Notes: generated by a model not told the origin, from the sequence alone. Positions 49,624-61,170 are shown, numbered from the stretch's first letter. The stretch: 64,000 bases of DNA from Hydrangea macrophylla (GCA_033977485.1 CM066992.1:104147450-104211449), one strand, 5' to 3'. Numbers and translations are program-made.

Positions 49624-50959
49624 TGTAATAACCTGCATTTCCATTTAATTTAAAAGTCATGCCCATATTTAATTTATGTGTATTTGCATTGGCATATTTA
49701 AATTCTATTAGCATGGTCTGCTTTTATTTTAATTCCAGTCACTTGTTTGGAATATTAATGTCTTATCTAATTCACATTTAAATTCTATTGGGGGCCAAAC
49801 TGCAATTTTACAAAAGTTAGTAATACCTGTGGGGATTTCAGAATCTGTATTTCAAAACGGTGAAAGTAACTTCTTTTGACTCAATCAGTATTTTTATAAA
49901 ACCAGTAAATCAATTCTTTAGTTAAAATGAATTTTCCGTATTTTTGTGGTGACCACCGAGCCCCGAAAATACCAGTTTGTGTCCAAAACTGTCCGCGCTG
50001 TGCTAAATTTCCCCAGATATTGGAAGTGACCGATTTGGACACTTGCTTTATTTCCATTTATGGCTACTAATGATTGCCTTGCACTTGTTTGGGAATGTCT
50101 AGCTTGTGTGTGTTATTTTTGTGCCAAAAGCTAGATTCCCAAACAACTCTAGCTTGAACCCCTATATGCCTACTTGACCCTTGGTAGAGCTTTGGAGTAT
50201 ATCAGTGTATATACGTATGTAATTGTGTGTGTATTTTCTGCAGCTTTGTTTAATTTGAGAACTAAAACCAATTGTTGAGTAATCAACAAGAGGCTTGGTC
50301 CCCAAGTTCTTCCATTTAGCTCTTTATATGTACTCCCTCATACACACACCTCTCACACTTTCACATTCTGAAAACCTGAGAGAAAGGAGAGAGTGCAGTG
50401 AGTTATAGTTCAGAATTATTTAGAGAGAGGAAGCTTCAAGACTCCATAGCCAAAGCTTGGAGTTGATTTCTCTATTTGCCTATTCTTTCTCAACATATTC
50501 TCATCTCTTCTCTTTGATATCAGTGAGTATTCTAAACTCACTACCAATGTAATTTCATGCTTAAGTACTGATTATATATGTATATTGAGAATCACCATTG
50601 ATGAATTTTGGTATGAACTTCAAAGCTTGAAAACATGGATTTCCAAAACTTAACCAAAATTAGTTTTGTGAATGAAATATGATAGATTATAGTGTGTAGA
50701 GTATATGGTTGTAAAATTAGAGTTTAATTCGTTCATAGGAGAAAGTATATTAAGAATTAGTTTTTGACATGTTTTAGTTTTTCATAAAATTCAAGAGATA
50801 TGATTTGATTCTTGTAAAATTAACCTTGGAATCTTAATCCTCATTTAAAAACAAAGAAAATCATATAAGATAAGGCTTGGTTGATCACAGAATTGAAATG
50901 GGTCAAAAAGACCCCTGTTTTGCTGAAACAGGGAAGTCTGGGGGAAGAAGACGAAGCCT

Positions 50960-51285
50960 CAGCTTCATCTCGCGCCACGATCGCGCGCGCGAGAATCGCG
51001 CGAGCGGCCCGCGCGCGCGAGAATCGCGCGAGCGGCCCGCGCGCGCGAGGTAGCCTTCCCCAGGCAGACGTAAGAATTTATATATATATATATAAGTGAA
51101 AATTGGCTGGTCGCGCGAGCGAGGGTCGCGCGAGAACCCCTTCGCGCGAGCGATCCGCGCGCGCGACCTTGCTTTCCTCAGGCAGTCAGAAAAGGTTATT
51201 AATAAAATGAAAAATGGGCTTATCGCGCGAGCGGCCCGCGCGAGCGACCCTTCGCGCGAGCGGCCCGCGCGCGCGAGGTAGTGCA
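50960..51285 (+). repeat. CGCGCGAGCGGCCCGCG cluster in the LTR
   Basis: Three GC-rich islands of about 50-90 bp carry repeated TCGCGCGAG, GCGGCCCGCG and GCGCGCGAG units, separated by AT-rich spacers that each include a CTTCCTCAGGCAG-type phrase. This is strikingly CpG-dense for an otherwise AT-rich element. The right LTR has the same cluster at 58360-58672 with one internal segment replaced. Confidence 0.9.
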
Positions 51286-51559
51286 GTTTCTGTTTTTGTC
51301 TGTTTTTCTGTTAAGGGACTGTTTGGATGAAATTTATATACTGTTAAGGCTCTGTTTGGGAATTTAGTTGATCAGAACTCTAATTGGTTATGTTTAAGTG
51401 ATCTAAACATTGTAGTATGACTCATTAATTCCCGTACGCGTGTTGTTCCTTAATTCAGCATTATTGTTTAAGTGCATATCATTCATGTGGGTCAGTAGTA
51501 CATGCATATGGGTGTCAGTCTGTGTGGAAAAGAGTAATGGTAGTGTGGAAAGGGTATGA

Positions 51560-51960
51560 GATTGTGTTTGTGGTCGTGGTTGTGGTTGAGTATGAGTTTG
51601 TGGTTGTGATTGTGGTTGTGGTCGTGGTTGTGGTTGTGGATGTGGTTGAGTTTGTGGAAGAGGGTATCTTTGAAATGCGACGGTGGCAAATAAGGACACT
51701 CCTTGACGCCCATGGAAGCGTTAAAGTGTGTGAAGCCGAACTCGGACATTCCCTGGCACCCATGGTAGTGCTAAAGTGTGGCCTACGGACACTCCCTGAT
51801 AACTCAAGTCTGGATACTGTGTGAGGGGTCGCCCCGGTATTTGCATGGCGGTTAAGGTATTCAAAGTGTGAGGCATTGGACACTCCCTGGTACCCCGGAC
51901 CAAAGTGTGAGGCAAACTGGACACTCCCTGGCGCCCCGTTGCTAAAGTGTGGCTATCTGA
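51560..51960 (+). repeat. GTGGTT minisatellite and GGACACTCCCTGG array
   Basis: Hexamer-like GTGGTT/GTGGTC units fill 51560-51662. After that GGACACTCC(C/T)TG recurs about five times at 40-60 bp spacing, each followed by an AAAGTGTG phrase. Both are repeated in the right LTR. Confidence 0.85.
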
Positions 51961-52621
51961 GTGTTTCAAAGATACCAGGAGTAGGATAGTGGGTTGTTGT
52001 GGATGTCGAGAGAAAAGAGTCGGCGAGATGAGTGTGGTGCATTGTCTCATTTCACGAGTATCTGTATTTATGAATGAACAACTTTTATTATATTCCTTGT
52101 TGTTTTATAAAGTGAATTCTTTCTGTAATTTAATAATGGAAAAAGGTAAATGGGTATGATTTACATTCAAAGTCATGTTTTTAATACTCACCAGCTTCTT
52201 GAAAGCTGACGACGTTGATGCGTCCTGGACATTCGTGTTCAGGCTTTTCAGGTTACAATCAGGAGGAATCATACGACTATGCTAATTGAGAATGGCTGCA
52301 TCTGGAATAAAGAAACTGTTTATTTTATGCATTAAGTTTATTTGTTGGAGTTTTAAACTGTTTTGTTTTAAGGATAACTGTAACAGACTCTAAGTTATTA
52401 TTTTATTTTCAAGGCGGTTTGTGCCTTAGTTGACCCCGGTTTATAAGATGTAATAAGATAGAAAATTTTTGTAAGCCTTGATTGCTTTACTCTGATTATT
52501 ATGTTTTGTTGTTTGACGTTTGGGACGGAATCGATCCTTCAAACTGTCGCGACCTACGTGTCCATAAAGGAAATTAAACGCTTTCCTTATTTATGCTACG
52601 TCGGGGCGTGACAGGATTTAG

Positions 52622-52634
52622 TGGTATCAGAGCC
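52622..52634 (+). other. Primer binding site for initiator tRNA-Met
   Basis: TGGTATCAGAGCC starts eight bases after the 5' LTR end at 52613. The gap is longer than in the other two elements here. Confidence 0.9.
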
Positions 52635-52804
52635 AGGTTATTATTTATCACGAGATAGTTTAGCCAGGTTAGGGTTTACCAGTATAGACCCGATTCCACA
52701 TTCCATTAAGTGTTACACACCCGATGATACGACAGGGAGGATAGACTCAGAACCCAAACGCCTAAGATTATTATGTTCTGACTTTAAGTAGTACCTTTTC
52801 AGGT

Positions 52805-53401
52805 ATGGATCCAGCTCAGCCCCTGTTTGTACCTGATCCTTTTGGAGGGCATTGGGTTACGGTAGGAGCTATAGTGCCGGCCTCGGCGACCCTTTATTTC
52901 ACTGCTGTTGGGCAGCGTGTAGCTGCTACTGTCGAGCTAGACCTTTGGCATCAGATTCATATATTAGGACTGGTCGACCTATCTCGTGCTCGCCTCGAGA
53001 TTCTTTACTTCATAGAGATTCAGCGCTTAGTACTCGTTGAGATGGTTCGCTTGGTTAATAGCGATACCTTCTATCTTCCCCTGGAGGTTCAGGTTGTGCA
53101 GGCCCACCTTGCACAGCTGGAGGTACCTCCACCGGTCGTCCCTGCTGTTGAGGATGACGGTGACGTTGATATTGTGCTCGCTTCCATTTCCGAGGAGGAT
53201 GGCTTAGGATGGGACGACTTTGCGGTCGACCTTGAGGAGGCGCTTGCACTTGAGCCAGCCTTGCCTGAGGCAGATGTCCCTGGACCTGCCTCACTGATGA
53301 CCTCTCACAGTTGTAACTTTGGGGCAGGCCCCTCCCATGTTCAGCGACTGCATCAGGCCGACTCGCTTGACCTGTTGATGGCTACTTACGGCGATGACTG
53401 A
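52805..53401 (+). CDS. Extra 198-codon ORF upstream of gag, function unknown
   Basis: The frame starts MDPAQPLFVPDPFGGHWVTV and is open to 53401, 264 bp before the gag start. The N-terminal two-thirds are hydrophobic and leucine/valine-rich with regular charged residues (VELDLWHQIHILGLVDLSRA), compatible with helices. The last third is acidic (VEDDGDVDIVLASISEEDG, WDDFAVDLEEALALEPALPE). I recognise no domain and no retroviral counterpart. The start codon follows CCTTTTCAGGT, which looks like a 3' splice site. The product could be a spliced or separately translated accessory protein, or a fragment of captured host sequence. It is uninterrupted in an element whose LTRs are nearly identical. Confidence 0.55.
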   Translation: MDPAQPLFVPDPFGGHWVTVGAIVPASATLYFTAVGQRVAATVELDLWHQIHILGLVDLSRARLEILYFIEIQRLVLVEMVRLVNSDTFYLPLEVQVVQAHLAQLEVPPPVVPAVEDDGDVDIVLASISEEDGLGWDDFAVDLEEALALEPALPEADVPGPASLMTSHSCNFGAGPSHVQRLHQADSLDLLMATYGDD

Positions 53402-53664
53402 TTATTTAGATATCGCCTTGTACATATGGACTGTTTTGACTATTAGCTCTGTCTCTTTTTGCAACTGTAATTACATGCATTAGAGTGTAGGGCAATGACC
53501 CCATTTTTGTAACATTAACTCTTGCATGCGTCCTAACCCATGCAGATAGGGTAGGCATTGATCTGACCATACATGCTTTTTGTATCTACTTGACAGAAGT
53601 TATATATATAAGATATACTCTTTTGAATGTTGTTGTCATTTAAATTACTTCATAACACTGTTGC

Positions 53665-56600
53665 ATGCATGTTTCTCATTCTACTACCACTATCATGCAT
53701 AGAATGGCTGGAGGAGTCAGGAGAAACAGGAACCTGATCGAGGGAGCACCCAAAGCTGCTGATCCTACCGGGATGTTTGAAGCGTTTATCAGACGGCTAG
53801 AAAGAATCGGTAATACAAACGACAACCGAAGAGACCGTCAAACGGGAGACAAGTTGCTAGAAAGATTCCGTGCTCTAAGGCCCGAACAATTTGCGGGTAC
53901 CGCGGAACCCTGGAAAGCGGAACAGTGGTTGAGACAGATGGACCGGATGTTTGAAGCTGTCCAATGTAACGAGATAGACAAGAGAAGATTAGCTACATTT
54001 CAGCTGACCGATGCTACTGCAGATTGGTGGGATTCGGTCATAGCTACTATCGGGAATGGAGCTGCAACGGGGATGACGTGGACTGCGTTCAAGGGGAGAT
54101 TTTTAGAGAAGTACTTCCCGGCTACGGAGAGGCACAGAAGAGAGAAGGAATTCATGGATCTGATGCAAGGAACCAAGTCGGTGCAAGAGTACACCACACA
54201 GTTCGAAAGACTGTCTCGGTTTGCCCCACACCTGGTTGATACCGAGGAGAAGAAGATCCAGAAGTTTAATCAAGGGCTGACACCGCAGATTTGCCGCTTG
54301 ACTCTCGGCCACTTGGATAAATCGTTTGAAGGACTTGTTGGTTTGGCTACCGATCTGGAAGAGGATGCTCGAGTGAGCCGAAAACAATTTGAATTCCGAC
54401 CGCCTCAAAGGGGTAATTTTGGGAATAGACCACCAATGAACCGTACCCAAGGGCAGAAGAGGAATTTCGACGGAAGCAAGAAGACTCAGGCTATTACCTA
54501 TCCGACTCAACCTCGAGTAGGAGAAGGAAGTAGTAGTGGAAAGTGTTTCAACTGTGGCAACCCTGGTCATTTGGCTCGTGATTGCAAAGCACCAAGGCGT
54601 GCTACTCAGCAAGGGATAGTCTGCTTCAACTGTGGTGAACCAGGTCACATCAGCAGGTTCTGTACTGCTCTTAAGCAGGTGACTTATGGTCAACAGGGTC
54701 AGACTCGCTTGAATGCTGTTATCCCTGATGCCGCTGGATATGATGGAACTGCGTATGAAGAAGTGAAATTTCTGGGACACAAGGTATCATCTCAAGGAAT
54801 TTCAGTGGATTCGTCCAAGACCGATGCTGTATCAAATTGGGTTAGACCGAGCAACCCTACGGAAGTTCGAAGTTTTCTTGGACTCGCAGGCTATTACAGG
54901 AGATTCGTTGAGGGATTCTCAAAAATAGCAGCACCTTTAACTGGGTTGACGAAGAAGAATTTGAAGTTTGAATGGACAGAGAAGCATGAGCGAGCCTTTC
55001 TAGAGTTGAAAGAGAGACTCACTACCGCACCGGTACTACCAATACCCAAGCCTGATGAGAAGTTCACTATCTTTAGTGACGCATCATATCAAGGGTTAGG
55101 GTGTGTACTTATGCAAGATGGCAGGGTGATCGCCTATGGATCCAGACAGCTGAAACCGAACGAGTTGAACTATCCCATTCATGATTTGGAATTGGCGGCA
55201 GTAGTTTTCGCACTCAAGATTTGGAGACACTATCTCTACGGTGAGAAGTTTGATTTGTTCTCTGATCACAAGAGCCTAAAGTACTTGTTCACACAGAAAG
55301 AGTTGAACATGAGGCAGCGCAGATGGATGGAGCTGATTAAAGATTATGACTTCACGTTAGAATACCACCCGGGTAAAGCTAATGTGGTTGCTGATGCCCT
55401 GAGTCGACAGACTCGTGAGACGATCGCCTCCTTAATGGTTAAAGAGTGGCGAGCGTTGGAGACTTTGGTGGAATTCGATGTACAGAGTGCTGAAGAAGGA
55501 GAAGGACAATTGTTCGGATGTCTTATCTTACAGCCTGTTCTTATCGACCGCATTATTGGAGCTCAGAAAGAAGATGAGAAGTTTCAGACGTGGTTCGTGA
55601 AGATGTCAGAAAAAGACCCGACAGAATGGAAAGTGGGAGTCGATGGAGGATATCGGTGCAGGAATAGATTATGTGTGCCAGGTAATGAAGAGTTAAGGAA
55701 GGATATCCTGGAAGAAGCACATAAGTCAAGATATACGGTTCACCCGGGAGGAACGAAGATGTATAAAGATCTAAAGAGAAATTTCTGGTGGGAAGGTATG
55801 AAGAAAGATGTGGCCGAATTTGTATCCAAGTGTTTGACGTGTCAGCAAGTTAAAGCTGAACATCAGAGACCGTCAGGATTGTTGCAACCGCTACCTATTC
55901 CTGGTTGGAAGTGGGAGCACATTTCGATGGATTTTGTAGTAGGATTACCCCGGTCGCAGCAGAATCATGACGCCATTTGGGTAATCGTGGATCGATTGAC
56001 GAAGTCAGCTCATTTCATCGCTTATAGTATGACATACCCGGTAGAGAAGATGAGCCGGATGTACATACAACAAGTTGTGCGACTTCACGGTGCACCTATG
56101 TCGATTGTGTCAGACCGTGACGCACGTTTTACCTCTGGATTTTGGGAAAGTCTGCAAGAAGCTATGGGAACTTCGCTCAAGATGAGTACTGCTTTTCACC
56201 CTCAGACAGATGGGCAGACTGAGCGTGTTAATCAGATCATGGAAGATATGCTCAGGGCTTGTGTGATCGATTTCGAAGAATCTTGGGAGACACACTTGCC
56301 ATTGGTTGAATTCGCCTATAACAACAGTTATCACACGAGTATCGGTATGGCTCCGTTCGAAGCACTGTACGGACGACCATGTCGTTCCCCTTTGTGTTGG
56401 GCTGAAGTTGGGGATACAGAGTTGCTGGGACCAGATTTGGTAAGAGAAACAAATGAGAAGATTACTTTGGTCAAGGAGAGGATGAGAACCGCTCAAAGCC
56501 GATATAAGAGTTATGCTGATCGACGCCGGAAGGATTTGGAGTTTAGTGTTGGAGATCACGTACTCCTTAAGGTTTCACCAACCCGAGGAGTGGTACGTTT

Positions 56601-56973
56601 TGGTCTCAAGAGAGGAAAGTTAGCTCCGCGTTTCATCGGACCGTTTGAGATTTTGGAACGTGTCGGGAAAGTAGCTTATCGACTGGCGCTACCACCGAAG
56701 ATGTCTGGGGTTCACAACGTGTTTCACGTGAGTATGTTGAGGAAATACATACGAGACCCCTCACATGTGGTTAGTTATGACGACATTGAGACAAGTCATA
56801 ACGTTTCTTACAAGGAAAGGCCCGTGAAGATTTTGGATCAGAGTATCAAGAAGTTGAGGAATAAAGATATCCCGTTGGTGAAGGTTCAGTGGAATCACCA
56901 TGACGAGAACGAAGCCTCGTGGGAAGTTGAAGCTGATATGAGGAAGAAGTACCCAGAGTTGTTTCAGGACTAG
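53665..56973 (+). CDS. Gypsy gag-RNase H-integrase polyprotein with PR and RT core deleted
   Basis: An uninterrupted 1102-codon frame; a second Met at 53704 (MAGG context) may be the true start. Gag is followed by zinc knuckles [14 protein letters not shown] (about residue 294) and [14 protein letters not shown] (about 320). After [13 protein letters not shown] the frame jumps, around 54735-54765, straight into [15 protein letters not shown]. That sequence normally lies after the RT catalytic motif. No DSG protease motif and no xxDD motif exist. The rest is complete: RNase H ([26 protein letters not shown]), integrase zinc finger (HPGGTKMYK to CLTCQQVK), D-D-E residues in [17 protein letters not shown] and DGQTERVNQ, and a chromodomain-like tail after [14 protein letters not shown]. 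Compared with the Gypsy at 14337, roughly 350-400 residues are missing. Such a protein could package and integrate but not copy its RNA. Confidence 0.93.
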   Translation: MHVSHSTTTIMHRMAGGVRRNRNLIEGAPKAADPTGMFEAFIRRLERIGNTNDNRRDRQTGDKLLERFRALRPEQFAGTAEPWKAEQWLRQMDRMFEAVQCNEIDKRRLATFQLTDATADWWDSVIATIGNGAATGMTWTAFKGRFLEKYFPATERHRREKEFMDLMQGTKSVQEYTTQFERLSRFAPHLVDTEEKKIQKFNQGLTPQICRLTLGHLDKSFEGLVGLATDLEEDARVSRKQFEFRPPQRGNFGNRPPMNRTQGQKRNFDGSKKTQAITYPTQPRVGEGSSSGKCFNCGNPGHLARDCKAPRRATQQGIVCFNCGEPGHISRFCTALKQVTYGQQGQTRLNAVIPDAAGYDGTAYEEVKFLGHKVSSQGISVDSSKTDAVSNWVRPSNPTEVRSFLGLAGYYRRFVEGFSKIAAPLTGLTKKNLKFEWTEKHERAFLELKERLTTAPVLPIPKPDEKFTIFSDASYQGLGCVLMQDGRVIAYGSRQLKPNELNYPIHDLELAAVVFALKIWRHYLYGEKFDLFSDHKSLKYLFTQKELNMRQRRWMELIKDYDFTLEYHPGKANVVADALSRQTRETIASLMVKEWRALETLVEFDVQSAEEGEGQLFGCLILQPVLIDRIIGAQKEDEKFQTWFVKMSEKDPTEWKVGVDGGYRCRNRLCVPGNEELRKDILEEAHKSRYTVHPGGTKMYKDLKRNFWWEGMKKDVAEFVSKCLTCQQVKAEHQRPSGLLQPLPIPGWKWEHISMDFVVGLPRSQQNHDAIWVIVDRLTKSAHFIAYSMTYPVEKMSRMYIQQVVRLHGAPMSIVSDRDARFTSGFWESLQEAMGTSLKMSTAFHPQTDGQTERVNQIMEDMLRACVIDFEESWETHLPLVEFAYNNSYHTSIGMAPFEALYGRPCRSPLCWAEVGDTELLGPDLVRETNEKITLVKERMRTAQSRYKSYADRRRKDLEFSVGDHVLLKVSPTRGVVRFGLKRGKLAPRFIGPFEILERVGKVAYRLALPPKMSGVHNVFHVSMLRKYIRDPSHVVSYDDIETSHNVSYKERPVKILDQSIKKLRNKDIPLVKVQWNHHDENEASWEVEADMRKKYPELFQD

Positions 56974-57004
56974 TTAGTCTTGATTTCGGGGGCGAAATCC
57001 TGTT

Positions 57005-57018
57005 TAAGGGAGGAAGGG
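57005..57018 (+). other. Polypurine tract
   Basis: TAAGGGAGGAAGGG directly precedes the 3' LTR. Confidence 0.85.
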
Positions 57019-60005
57019 TGTAATAACCTGCATTTCCATTTAATTTAAAAGTCATGCCCATATTTAATTTATGTGTATTTGCATTGGCATATTTAAATTC
57101 TATTAGCATGGTCTGCTTTTATTTTAATTCCAGTCACTTGTTTGGAATATTAATGTCTTATCTAATTCACATTTAAATTCTATTGGGGGCCAAACTGCAA
57201 TTTTACAAAAGTTAGTAATACCTGTGGAGATTTCAGAATCTGTATTTCAAAACGGTGAAAGTAACTTCTTTTGACTCAATCAGTATTTTTATAAAACCAG
57301 TAAATCAATTCTTTAGTTAAAATGAATTTCCCGTATTTTTGTGGTGACCACCGCGCCCCGAAAATACCAGTTTGTGTCCAAAACTGTCCGCGCTGTGCTA
57401 AATTTCCCCAGATATTGGAAGTGACCGATTTGGACACTTGCTTTATTTCCATTTATGGCTACTAATGATTGCCTTGCACTTGTTTGGGAATGTCTAGCTT
57501 GTGTGTGTTATTTTTGTGCCAAAAGCAAGATTCCCAAACAACTCTAGCTTGAACCCCTATATGCCTACTTGACCCTTGGTAGAGCTTTGGAGTATATCAG
57601 TGTATATACGTATGTAATTGTGTGTGTATTTTCTGTAGCTTTGTTTAATTTGAGAACTAAAACCAATTGTTGAGTAATCAATAAGAGGCTTGGTCCCCAA
57701 GTTCTTCCATTTAGCTCTTTATATCTACTCCCTCATACACACACCTCTCACACTTTCACATTCTGAAAACCTGAGAGAAAGGAGAGAGTGCAGTGAGTTA
57801 TAGTTCAGAATTATTTAGAGAGAGGAAGCTTCAAGACTCCATAGCCAAAGCTTGGAGTTGATTTCTCTATTTGCCTATTCTTTCTCAACATATTCTCATC
57901 TCTTCTCTTTGATATCAGTGAGTATTCTAAACTCACTACCAATGTAATTTCATGCTTAAGTACTGATTATATATGTATATTGAGAATCACCATTGATGAA
58001 TTTTGGTATGAACTTCAAAGCTTGAAAACATGGATTTCCAAAACTTAACCAAAATTAGTTTTGTGAATGAAATATGATAGATTATAGTGTGTAGAGTATA
58101 TGGTTGTAAAATTAGAGTTTAATTCGTTCATAGGAGAAAGTATATTAAGAATTAGTTTTTGACATGTTTTAGTTTTTCATAAAATTCAAGAGATATGATT
58201 TGATTCTTGTAAAATTAACCTTGGAATCTTAATCCTCATTTAAAAACAAAGAAAATCATATAAGATAAGGCTTGGTTGATCACAGAATTGAAATGGGTCA
58301 AAAAGACCCCTGTTTTGCTGAAACAGGGAAGTCTGGGGGAAGAAGACGAAGCCTCAGCTTCATCTCGCGCCACGATCGCGCGCGCGAGAATCGCGCGAGC
58401 GGCCCGCGCGAGCGACCCTTCGCGCGAGCGGCCCGCGCGCACGAGGTAGCCTTCCCCAGGCAGACGTAAGAATTTATATATATATAAGTGAAAATTGGCT
58501 GGTCGCGCGAGCGAGGGTCGCACGAGAACCCCTTCGCGCGAGCGATCCGCGCGCGCGACCTTGCTTTCCTCAGGCAGTCAGAAAAGGTTATTAATAAAAT
58601 GAAAAATGGGCTTATCGCGCGAGCGGCCCGCGCGAGCGACCCTTCGCGCGAGCGGCCCGCGCGCGCGAGGTAGTGCAGTTTCTGTTTTTGTCTGTTTTTC
58701 TGTTAAGGGACTGTTTGGATGAAATTTATATACTGTTAAGGCTCTGTTTGGGAATTTAGTTGATCAGAACTCTAATTGGTTATGTTTAAGTGATCTAAAC
58801 ATTGTAGTATGACTCATTAATTCCCGTACGCGTGTTGTTCCTTAATTCAGCATTATTGTTTAAGTGCATATCATTCATGTGGGTCAGTAGTACATGCATA
58901 TAGGTGTCAGTCTGTGTGGAAAAGAGTAATGGTAGTGTGGAAAGGGTATGAGATTGTGTTTGTGGTCGTGGTTGTGGTTGAGTATGAGTTTGTGGTTGTG
59001 ATTGTGGTTGTGGTCGTGGTTGTGGTTGTGGATGTGGTTGAGTTTGTGGAAGAGGGTATCTTTGAAATGCGACGGTGGCAAATAAGGACACTCCCTGACG
59101 CCCATGGAAGCGTTAAAGTGTGTGAAGCCGAACTCGGACATTCCCTGGCACCCATGGTAGTGCTAAAGTGTGGCCTACGGACACTCCCTGATAACTCAAG
59201 TCTGGATACTGTGTGAGGGGTCGCCCCGGTATTTGCATGGCGGTTAGGGTATTCAAAGTGTGAGGCATTGGACACTCCCTGGTACCCCGGACCAAAGTGT
59301 GAGGCAAACTGGACACTCCCTGGCGCCCCGTTGCTAAAGTGTGGCTATCTGAGTGTTTCAAAGATACCAGGAGTAGGATAGTGGGTTGTTGTGGATGTCG
59401 AGAGAAAAGAGTCGGCGAGATGAGTGTGGTGCATTGTCTCATTTCACGAGTATCTGTATTTATGAATGAACAACTTTTATTATATTCCTTGTTGTTTTAT
59501 AAAGTGAATTCTTTCTGTAATTTAATAATGGAAAAAGGTAAATGGGTATGATTTACATTCAAAGTCATGTTTTTAATACTCACCAGCTTCTTGAAAGCTG
59601 ACGACGTTGATGCGTCCTGGACATTCGTGTTCAGGCTTTTCAGGTTACAATCAGGAGGAACCATACGACTATGCTAATTGAGAATGGCTGCATCTGGAAT
59701 AAAGAAACTGTTTATTTTATGCATTAAGTTTATTTGTTGGAGTTTTAAACTGTTTTGTTTTAAGGATAACTGTAACAGACTCTAAGTTATTATTTTATTT
59801 TCAAGGCGGTTTGTGCCTTAGTTGACCCCGGTTTATAAGATGTAATAAGATAGAAAATTTTTGTAAGCCTTGATTGCTTTACTCTGATTATTATGTTTTG
59901 TTGTTTGACGTTTGGGACGGAATCGATCCTTCAAACTGTCGCGACCTACGGGTCCATAAAGGAAATTAAACGCTTTCCTTATTTATGCTACGTCGGGGCG
60001 TGACA
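57019..60005 (+). repeat. Gypsy 3' LTR (2987 bp)
   Basis: Pairs with 49624-52613. Differences seen include G/A near 57228, T/C near 57330, A/C near 57354, T/A near 57526, G/C near 57726, G/A near 58902 and T/G near 59951 (right-copy positions), plus the mosaic CG patch near 58405-58445. Confidence 0.95.
58360..58672 (+). repeat. CGCGCGAGCGGCCCGCG cluster, right LTR
   Basis: Same arrangement as 50960-51285. The first island differs: where the left copy repeats GCGCGCGAGAATCGCGCGAG, this copy has GCGAGCGACCCTTCGCGCGAG, which is the sequence of the last island. Confidence 0.9.
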
Positions 60006-60434
60006 AAATGATCCCCCTAACAGAAAGCAAAAAGAGCACCTAGCCGAAGTCAAGGAAGATGTAGAAATGCGAAGTCTGATTCCTTCTCACATGAATCGTA
60101 AAACTCTACAATGGAAATCAGTGCATACACTATATTGAAAGCCAAACTACGAACAATTGTATTGACAAAGCAGTCAAAAGTGGAAAGCGCAGCAGTTAAT
60201 GATGACGAAGTCCCTACTACTTCTTACTATTTCACAGTTGAAGAAATGGTACATGACGAAGCTCTTGTGAGGGTGATCAATAAAACTCCTCAAGCACTCG
60301 AAGACATGGGGCATGCTCACTTCAAAGTAGCACGACCGATGTTGGCAAGAGAATTCTACAACCACGACTCACACAAGTTTGTCAATAAATTTGGGTTTCA
60401 AGTTTTCCCAAAGAGTGAGAAGTTCTTAAAATGA
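60006..60434 (+). pseudogene. Decayed Gypsy gag/pol linker (Tat-like), right half
   Basis: Continues the fragment at 49300-49623 after the AAATG duplication. One frame reads IPLTESKKST then a stop. A later frame gives MRSLIPSHMNRKTLQWKSV (with a shift), ILKAKLRTIVLT, TSYYFTVEE and TPQALEDMGHAHFKV, to a stop at 60432-60434. The SYYFTVEE and ALED phrases sit where Tat-like elements have SYHITVEE- and LEDG-type sequence upstream of protease. I recognise no protease or RT after it. Confidence 0.5.
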
Positions 60435-60439
60435 CAATA

Positions 60440-60780
60440 TTTCCAAATAAATGTACGCTTCTTGACGCACGAGTCTAAACTGCATGTTGCTCCTTATCGC
60501 ATGAGCATAAACTGCATGATATTCAAAATAAAAATTACGCTCCTAATCGCACAAGTTTAGACTGCATGATGTATTCTCCTAATCGCATGTGCTTAAACTA
60601 CATGATACTTCAAAATAAAAAAGACGCTCCTTGACGCACGAGTCTAAACTGCATGTTACTCCTGTCCCACAAGAGTATAAAATGTGTACGGCACAAAAAA
60701 AAATGTGTACTACTCCTGGTCCGCATGAGTATAAATTGTGAAGTGCCAAAAAAAAAAATTGTCTTTCGAAAAATAAATGC
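60440..60780 (+). repeat. Degenerate CGCATGAG..TAAACTGCATG repeats
   Basis: Units such as ACGCTCCTTGACGCACGAG and TCTAAACTGCATG recur about seven times at 40-60 bp spacing. They are probably untranslated parts of the same old Gypsy element. No coding sequence. Confidence 0.75.
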
Positions 60781-60918
60781 TTTGAACTACGTAATGACTT
60801 GATCCCTTTCTTACGGTACGTAGGCAACTTGAAATTTCAAGTTTAGTCAACATAAATGAAAAGTATATGCAAGTTACGGTTGATAGACTAGATGGTTAAC
60901 TGGATGAGTTACAGTAAC

Positions 60919-61158
60919 TGTTAGAATCATGTCAGATTATTAGTCTAGGTTCATGTAGCTTTCGTACCTTACCATACATGATGTCCAAATACATTGTACT
61001 ACACAAATTGTACTGCTAGTCTAGTACATTATCTTTCCTTTCTTGGTTTCTCCATTAGCCTATATAAAGGTTACCTATTGTAATGATATTTATACAATTT
61101 AATACAATACTTAATCTTGTATTGTCTCATTCTTTCCCTCTGTCTTATTATTCTAACA
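60919..61158 (+). repeat. TRIM-like 5' LTR
   Basis: 240 bp with a TATA box at 61061. It differs from the right copy by several substitutions, including the last C (CTAACA against CTAATA). Confidence 0.92.
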
Positions 61159-61170
61159 TGGTATCAGAGC
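61159..61170 (+). other. Primer binding site for initiator tRNA-Met
   Basis: TGGTATCAGAGC follows the LTR with no gap. Confidence 0.92.

Larger units (their letters stand above)
49624..52613 (+). repeat. Gypsy 5' LTR (2990 bp)
   Basis: It contains a CpG-dense block (50960-51285), a GTGGTT-type minisatellite (51560-51662) and a run of GGACACTCCCTGG units to about 51960. These create spurious open frames, such as histidine/asparagine repeats on the minus strand, that I do not call genes. Confidence 0.95.
49624..60005 (+). mobile_element. Gypsy element lacking protease and RT core, with extra ORF
   Basis: LTRs at 49624-52613 and 57019-60005 begin TGTAATAACCTGC and end CGGGGCGTGACA, and AAATG is duplicated on both sides. 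The primer site (52622) and polypurine tract (57005-57018) are intact. By eye the LTRs differ at about 13 sites plus one short mosaic patch over 3 kb, so the insertion is young but older than the Gypsy at 14337. Coding content is an extra 198-codon ORF and a 1102-codon gag-RNase H-integrase frame. Confidence 0.95.

Noticed and set aside
51403..51749. Minus-strand open frames rich in His/Asn or Gln/Pro repeats within the LTR (also 58795-59141)
   Set aside because: They are translations of the GTGGTT minisatellite in an LTR and appear in several frames at once.
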